Source of the DNA: CAZDUS01 sp964508705
Lineage (GTDB): Bacteria > Verrucomicrobiota > Kiritimatiellia > CAIKKV01 > CAITUY01
Assembly: GCA_964508705.1 (NCBI GenBank)
Contig: CAZDUS010000052.1
Location: forward strand, 1 to 11,112
DNA length: 11,112 nt
Direction of reading: 5' to 3'
Within the stretch, counting starts at the first letter, position 1. Each line of letters opens with the position of its first letter. The position numbers were made by a program, and so were the translations under genes. Positions 9,601-11,112 of this stretch are shown here, piece by piece. Under the pieces are notes generated by a model. It saw only the letters and a list, made by a program, of their open reading frames with translations. It did no database searches and was not told where the DNA came from.

Positions 9601-9935
9601 TTGATCGCGGTGACACGGACGGCGATAAAGCGGGTGATGGCGCCGAAGTCCGAGCGGGGACTGATCCGCGTAGCAAAGAGGATGTTTTCGCAGTTGTTAA
9701 GACGGATTCCATTGGCGAGCTCAATCGTGTTGTTTGGTCGGTAAAGGGCGACAAGTCCTATCAAGTCATGAAGAGTTTTGATTTGCAATTGTGGACTAAC
9801 GCTCCGACTGGAATGGGAGCGGACCAGCAGAGCCTGAGAACGGCAATCACGAATGGTCTGCTGAACTATATTGACCCGGAGACCGATTCGAATGGGTTGG
9901 GTCCGATATTTTATCGCATCCGATTGGTTGAGTAA
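3639..9935 (+). CDS. Exported giant multidomain subtilisin-family (S8) serine protease with cohesin- and dockerin-like modules
   Basis: One uninterrupted frame of 2098 residues. Residues 1-25 are a signal peptide (hydrophobic FLNVLLFLIAGTAFA, likely cut after AFA), so it is exported by Sec. Residues about 65-180 look like a fervidolysin-type propeptide (PGEIVVKLRKT ... NPAVEYAEPAIEW). The S8 domain covers about 205-490 with catalytic Asp239 (VIDTGVDYNHEDL), His298 (HGHGTHVSG) and Ser452 (SGTSMATP), and oxyanion Asn389. It should be an active endopeptidase. The tail then has: an Ig/CARDB-like segment (about 505-650), a beta-rich segment (655-850), a C-type-lectin-like domain (865-1022), an unassigned region (1025-1245), fibronectin-III-like (1247-1345), Ig-like (1346-1445), IPT/TIG (1447-1530), cohesin-like (1533-1656), carboxypeptidase-regulatory-like plus dockerin (1658-1817), a second cohesin-like segment (about 1842-1960), TSP3-like calcium repeats (1967-2012) and a C-terminal YQVMKSFDLQLW ... 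FYRIRLVE module. I see no membrane anchor, LPXTG motif or PEP-CTERM tail. Substrate and attachment partner are unknown. Confidence 0.93.
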   Translation: MKTTAAACRMFLNVLLFLIAGTAFAGLRETASQGWQTTMNGSRPTPKDNTALPPGIKSAADNKSMPGEIVVKLRKTSQAATVLERAVVQKKESRLALAETNELSGLLHKHRMTSAGAVFGRARRETGSVGIKAKTEKDMKRDGLFRWCRLQVPSDVDLKQALADLKANPAVEYAEPAIEWQLNDGVEPPITGLPNGSTDPQINQQWHLTAVKAQAAWNYLKDRGVPAGGNRDVVVAVIDTGVDYNHEDLIGNMWTNPREIPGNNIDDDANGFVDDIHGCSVVSDARSHAGDPIDLHGHGTHVSGVIAATAFNLKGGVGVAFNVQIMAIRAAQYSGALTSTDIAEAILYAADNGAEVINMSFGGYQRSQVVEDVLEMALNQAVLVAAAGNDGLNAYDFPSYPAALPYVHGVMAASSEGTRAWFSNYGYDLAAPGEDILSTLPGNQYAAWSGTSMATPVVSGIAALMRSYFWQRDIYSSRFLMGGLWNCANPNVDALKAISELPAPGVNVLETWLFDNQAISERNDADGKIDSGETLHLAVEVMNRCGQAENVVATLKAQAEGAAFEDPYVTILTNAVNFGEIGPFNTTDNGFIYNAGGVITGVERPFVIQVASNCPNDHVIEFEMTVTYEDGWNPSVPGPYESVSRFRYVVQRGKNVPRVISTNTVLAADEFWMVASPVLVEQGATLTIEAGAQVQWGGISDDPYNPGPQAGNMIVRGNLRVEGTSEQPVSFFPSYLVAGQLVNIAVDGGTADMAYVKVRNPNLTGFRNIDHVYFDWDFGASTITAEAINNSVFHKLRGGGTLSAAYFNRCLFDAGWLAPSGTPRLFNCAFLQDNENNHPLSLTVPKTTDKHAFGGVYLGNYNGTEFTGWRGIHHVVTRSNDTYALLPVESTTLQEAELIAQYFGGHVASITNEEEQAFLEGYVNQMPGVGYDGNSTFIGMTDDPTSRTYGWLDGAPTNYTHWSPNYPIVLPKYSKHVVSFSCLGRYAENYLGTWRNSEIVISTRGGYGGISWGLMFILKLPGSWTEPQLNAPVTSGELLTYVRERMRGDVRYNAFLSKYWDPNVSHWMRIMANNYSPRRTYAAMFDNYWGTDMTGLIDYAIKDYVDDFVSSQIEYQPAAAHGFTTTYPFAERVLINGVTAETVPQLSGGRADFTISFNRDMNTNIEPYVTFGPSAPHTDFSVTPRDVDFHEMTNGWLNARTWQGSAWITPVTGEGYQLMRISGAVAADDPWLVSGYDVGRFRFEVRTMEVLAMTLQAVGQEGSIQLTWQQNDYDLLAGYNLYRADSTNGTWTRLNDTVIPPGSESYADTNVPPAVRKYYRFTVLTTDMTESDPSGLASASALDTIAPVLTHMPITSALPARGLRISATATDNLRVTDVTLFYRLSGSGSNFTGMAMVNVISNDWAATIPGSVVLSPGVDYYITAGDGISEVFSGTPVLPHVVFVNNVPSLTSVTPNHGPGAGGTVVTLGGTLFESGVSVLFGGVLASNITLMSGNQLTCVTPAHFPALVDVTVVNTNGMQSTLLSAFQFEQSGVLVAMPVTNGTYGAQVEVALSAANVEGLRAVDATLAFDPTVLSAVDARVGALTAGWALSANLGTPGRAVVSLANASSVSGSGPLVILRFNVIKAPPASSALTIESVSLNDGAMTATCSDGELTVNGFFSLAGAVRYFSDSKAVPETAIALAGAGNFLTLSATNGTFSITNVPTAGYVMTPTKTNDVVEITGYDASLVLQAAAGLLVLSSNQVLAADVNRNGIVSSMDASYILEKSVGLIEGAFPGAGCFWEFTPAQRSYGALVSDLSGQDFTAILIGDVSGNWLPPAGKGVASSGFKGQGVGVVKTSDETETTVITGMDNGPLPGGNGEQSARVLLKATEASVYSVDLVLNYDPTNRTVAEVNRGSLAGSMALAVNTNQEGVVRVSLAGANPVAGNGSLIVMKFAGGDPVLWQISQVRINEGMVSALPDASLAAFDTDGDELLDVDEIELFNTDIDRGDTDGDKAGDGAEVRAGTDPRSKEDVFAVVKTDSIGELNRVVWSVKGDKSYQVMKSFDLQLWTNAPTGMGADQQSLRTAITNGLLNYIDPETDSNGLGPIFYRIRLVE
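4251..5108 (+). other. Peptidase S8 catalytic domain within the giant protease
   Basis: This part encodes residues about 205-490 of the protease. The order Asp239, His298, Asn389, Ser452 and the motifs around them (AVIDTGVDYNHEDL, HGHGTHVSGVIAA, NMSFGG, VAAAGNDG, APGEDILST, GTSMATPVVSGIAAL) are those of subtilases. An Asp-rich insert NNIDDDANGFVDD lies between the Asp and His motifs and may bind calcium, as similar inserts do in related subtilases. Confidence 0.93.
6231..6704 (+). other. C-type-lectin-like domain within the giant protease
   Basis: This encodes residues about 865-1022. The pattern is that of the C-type lectin fold: YALLPVESTTLQEAELIAQY, GGHVASITNEEEQAFL, STFIGMTDDPTSRTYGWLDG, PTNYTHWSPNYP, then LGTWRNS and a final GLMFILKLPG beta strand. 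The canonical calcium/sugar motifs EPN or QPD and WND are not seen, and the usual disulphide cysteines are mostly missing. Sugar binding of the classical kind is therefore uncertain, and it may be a protein- or surface-binding version of the fold. Confidence 0.75.
8235..8606 (+). other. Cohesin-like domain within the giant protease
   Basis: Residues about 1533-1656 follow the cohesin pattern: GTYGAQVEVALSAANVEGLR, AVDATLAFDPTVLSAVDARV, then GRAVVSLANASSVSGSGPLV followed by ILRFNV, and a final strand LNDGAMTATCSDGELTV. Cohesins bind dockerins and are the receptor half of cellulosome-type contacts. Outside cellulosomes they also occur singly in exported proteins of many phyla, where the partner is mostly unknown. 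Confidence 0.75.
8610..9089 (+). other. Carboxypeptidase-regulatory-like plus dockerin-like module within the giant protease
   Basis: Residues about 1658-1817. The first part (FSLAGAVRYFSDSKAVPETA, GTFSITNVPTAGYVMTPTK) is a small beta sandwich like carboxypeptidase regulatory domains. It is followed by two dockerin half-repeats: EITGYDASLVLQAAAGLLVL and VSSMDASYILEKSVGLIEG. The second has a complete calcium loop, Asp1749-x-Asn1751-x-Asn1753-Gly with Asp1760 at position 12. The loop before the first half is degenerate. The segment then runs through FWEFTPAQRSYGALVSD to IGDVSGNW, a tail I recognise from this class of non-cellulosomal dockerin module. Confidence 0.75.
9162..9518 (+). other. Second, degenerate cohesin-like segment within the giant protease
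   Basis: Residues about 1842-1960 resemble the first cohesin in layout: ARVLLKATEASVYSVDLVLN with YDPTNRTVAEV, then GVVRVSLAGANPVAGNGSLI and VMKFAG, then VRINEGMVSALPDASL. It is shorter at the front and the similarity is by pattern only, so this is a weaker assignment than the first copy. Confidence 0.5.
9537..9674 (+). other. Thrombospondin-type-3-like calcium-binding repeats within the giant protease
   Basis: Residues about 1967-2012. Two Asp-rich loops are visible: Asp1969-x-Asp1971-x-Asp1973 in FDTDGDELLDVDEIELFNTD, and Asp1992-x-Asp1994-x-Asp1996 in GDTDGDKAGDGAEVRAGTDP. They match the TSP3 style 'DTDGDGLxDxxEixxGTDP' common near the C-terminus of exported bacterial proteins and probably form a calcium-stiffened stalk. 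Confidence 0.75.
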
Positions 9936-9969
9936 CGAGAGCTCGAGTCGGCGATTGAAGCGATCTAGA

Positions 9970-10000
9970 GGGGGGCACACCAGACGTGCTGAGAGCCCCC
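9970..10000 (+). terminator. GC-rich inverted repeat after the protease gene, possible transcript end without T-run
   Basis: GGGGG at 9970-9974 can pair with CCCCC at 9996-10000. Inside it GCAC (9975-9978) can pair with GTGC (9986-9989) around a seven-base loop, leaving a six-base bulge on the 3' side. The position, 34 bases after the protease stop, suits a transcript end. No T-run follows (GTCGCTGG), so it is not a standard intrinsic terminator; it may instead block 3' exonucleases. Confidence 0.35.
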
Positions 10001-10032
10001 GTCGCTGGATTGGTGCTGGCAAAAAGAAAGGC

Positions 10033-10062
10033 GTGGCAGAGGCTGGTGGCTTCTGTTATACA
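10033..10062 (+). promoter_or_regulatory. Candidate sigma-70-type promoter of pheS (extended -10)
   Basis: TG-T-TATACA at 10054-10062 has the form of an extended -10 element (TGnTATAAT, four of six in the hexamer). GTGGCA at 10033-10038, 18 bases upstream of the hexamer, matches TTGACA in four of six. Transcription would begin near 10069, leaving a leader of about 24 bases before the pheS ATG. The call is by consensus only. Confidence 0.4.
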
Positions 10063-10069
10063 AAGCCAC
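10046..10069 (+). other. Perfect 7-bp inverted repeat upstream of pheS
   Basis: GTGGCTT at 10046-10052 and AAGCCAC at 10063-10069 are exact reverse complements separated by ten bases, followed by GAATTTT. It could be a weak terminator for read-through from the protease gene, or an operator, since it brackets the candidate -10 element of pheS. It is too short and too common a pattern to decide. Confidence 0.35.
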
Positions 10070-10078
10070 GAATTTTGC

Positions 10079-10082
10079 AGGA
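10079..10082 (+). promoter_or_regulatory. Ribosome binding site of pheS
   Basis: AGGA ends ten bases before the ATG at 10093, with GGGA at 10084-10087 nearer to it. The signal is modest but decides the start against the in-frame upstream ATG at 9871. Confidence 0.5.
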
Positions 10083-10092
10083 CGGGAATATC

Positions 10093-11112
10093 ATGAATGT
10101 ACAGGATGTTATTGTATTAAAGGATCAGGCTGTTGCCGAGGCGGCTCAGGCCGCGACCCTGAATGATTTGGAAGCAGTCCGCGTTAAGTATCTGGGCCGC
10201 AATGGTTTGTTGCAGGGGGTCATGGATCAATTAAAGACGGTGTCCCCGGAAGAGCGACCGGCGTTCGGCAAGAGCGTCAATGAGTTGAAGCAATCGCTGA
10301 CCCAGCAGGTGGAGACTTCGAAATCCCGACTGCAGCAGGAATCCAGATCATCGAATCAACAGAGCTTTGACGTCACGCTACCTGGTGCGTGGAGGCAGTT
10401 GGGGACAAGGCATCCTGTGACGCAGGTGATTGAGGAAGCTATCGCGATTTTCGGCATGATGGGATTTACCGTTGCCGATGGGCCGGACATTGAATCGGAA
10501 TGGCATAACTTTGACGCGCTGAACACACCGGATGATCATCCATCCCGCGATACGCAGGATACGTTCTGGCTGGCGCCAAAAACTCTTCTGAGGACACAGA
10601 CCTCGCCTGTGCAGATTCGCGTGATGGAGGGGCAGAAGCCCCCGGTACGGATCATTGCGCCGGGACGTTGCTACCGGCGGGATACCACGGATGCCACGCA
10701 CAGCGCCAATTTTCACCAGATCGAGGGGCTTTATGTGGACAAGCATGTCAGCATGGCGGACTTGAAGGGGGATATTACGTTTTTTGCGCACAGGATGATG
10801 GGGCCGGATGTCAAAGTGCGATTCCGTCCGCATTTCTTTCCGTTCACCGAGCCGAGCGTTGAGTATGATTTTTCCTGTCATGTATGCGGCGGGACAGGAT
10901 GCCGCGTCTGTAAAAATAGCGGCTGGATAGAGATTTCGGGGGCAGGAATGGTAAACCCCAAGGTGTTCCGCAAGGTTGGTTATGATCCGGAGGCGTGCAT
11001 GGGGTATGCGTTCGGGATGGGTGTTGAGCGGATTGCCATGATCAAGTATGGCATCGAGGATATCCGCATGTTGTACGAGAATGACATCAGGTTCCTGACG
11101 CAGTTCAGGTGA
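10093..11112 (+). CDS. pheS: Phenylalanyl-tRNA synthetase alpha subunit
   Basis: The product has 339 residues, the usual length. With PheT it forms the alpha2-beta2 enzyme that attaches phenylalanine to tRNA-Phe in the cytoplasm; PheS carries the class II catalytic core. Residues 1-90 are the N-terminal coiled coil that contacts tRNA. Visible core parts are GPDIESEWHNFDALNTPDDHP at 130-150, motif 2 (GRCYRRDTTDATHSANFHQI at 191-210), RFRPHFFPFTEPS at 243-255 and motif 3 (GYAFGMGVERIAMIKYGIED at 304-323). Ala306 matches the amino-acid-pocket alanine (Ala294 in E. coli). Cys262, Cys265, Cys270 and Cys273 form a four-cysteine knuckle found in many bacterial PheS. I chose the ATG at 10093 because AGGA lies ten bases upstream and the family N-terminus begins there. 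The frame stays open back to 9871, but that stretch overlaps the protease end and resembles nothing. The stop is at the window end; pheT presumably follows. Confidence 0.97.
   Translation: MNVQDVIVLKDQAVAEAAQAATLNDLEAVRVKYLGRNGLLQGVMDQLKTVSPEERPAFGKSVNELKQSLTQQVETSKSRLQQESRSSNQQSFDVTLPGAWRQLGTRHPVTQVIEEAIAIFGMMGFTVADGPDIESEWHNFDALNTPDDHPSRDTQDTFWLAPKTLLRTQTSPVQIRVMEGQKPPVRIIAPGRCYRRDTTDATHSANFHQIEGLYVDKHVSMADLKGDITFFAHRMMGPDVKVRFRPHFFPFTEPSVEYDFSCHVCGGTGCRVCKNSGWIEISGAGMVNPKVFRKVGYDPEACMGYAFGMGVERIAMIKYGIEDIRMLYENDIRFLTQFR

Noticed and set aside
9871..10092. In-frame upstream extension of pheS from the ATG at 9871, which would make a 413-residue protein.
   Set aside because: The extra 74 residues overlap the protease C-terminus in another frame, are basic and low in family resemblance, and PheS normally begins as from the ATG at 10093, which has a Shine-Dalgarno sequence.
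9936..10092. A T-box riboswitch or a Phe-rich leader peptide controlling pheS.
   Set aside because: I find no T-box antiterminator consensus, no short open frame with a run of Phe codons, and no terminator with a T-run in the 157 bases.
1..11112. Mobile element, CRISPR array, or a defence system.
   Set aside because: No transposase or integrase, no regularly spaced direct repeats, no long terminal inverted repeats and no nuclease or toxin-like small genes are visible; all space is filled by the five genes and short intergenic gaps.

Overview
The window reads as ordinary bacterial chromosome holding five protein genes. No rRNA, tRNA, CRISPR array or mobile element is visible. The best guess for the host is the PVC superphylum (Kiritimatiellota or Verrucomicrobiota) or a similar Gram-negative bacterium rich in multidomain exported proteins. 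That guess rests on the architecture of the giant exoprotein: a dockerin-like module ending in GDVSGNW, thrombospondin-3-like Asp/Gly repeats, and a C-terminal 'YxVxxSxDLxxW ... FYRI' module that I associate with that group. It is an inference from protein style, not from a marker phylogeny.

Left part, minus strand (1-2807): a two-gene signalling operon. The first gene (1746-2807) encodes a soluble protein with two PAS domains and a C-terminal coiled coil but no output domain. Its stop codon overlaps the start of the second gene by four bases (ATGA). The second gene (1749 down to base 1, running off the window) encodes the sensory half of a membrane receptor: four membrane segments, two different extracytoplasmic Cache-like sensor regions, and the beginning of a cytoplasmic PAS domain. 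The kinase or other output part lies outside the window.

Middle, plus strand: after a short divergent intergenic region comes a small FMN-dependent nitroreductase-family protein (2930-3508). A 130-base gap then leads to the dominating feature, a single 2098-codon gene (3639-9935). It encodes an exported subtilisin-family (S8) serine protease with a complete Asp/His/Ser triad and a very long mosaic tail. In order the tail has an Ig-like/CARDB-like segment, a beta-rich segment, a C-type-lectin-like domain, an uncharacterised region, a fibronectin-III-like domain, an Ig-like domain, an IPT/TIG domain, a cohesin-like domain, a carboxypeptidase-regulatory-like plus dockerin module, a second degenerate cohesin-like segment, calcium-binding TSP3-like repeats and the C-terminal module.

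Right part: a 157-base intergenic region with two inverted repeats and a candidate promoter precedes pheS (10093-11112), the phenylalanyl-tRNA synthetase alpha subunit. It is complete, and its stop codon is the last three bases of the window. pheS is the only clear housekeeping gene. The usual infC-rpmI-rplT neighbours are not upstream of it.

The genes do not form one obvious pathway. The most notable item is the exported protease that carries both cohesin-like and dockerin-like modules plus a lectin-like domain, which suggests attachment to, or assembly on, a surface or polysaccharide. The receptor/PAS operon is a plausible environmental sensor, but nothing in the sequence ties it to the protease.
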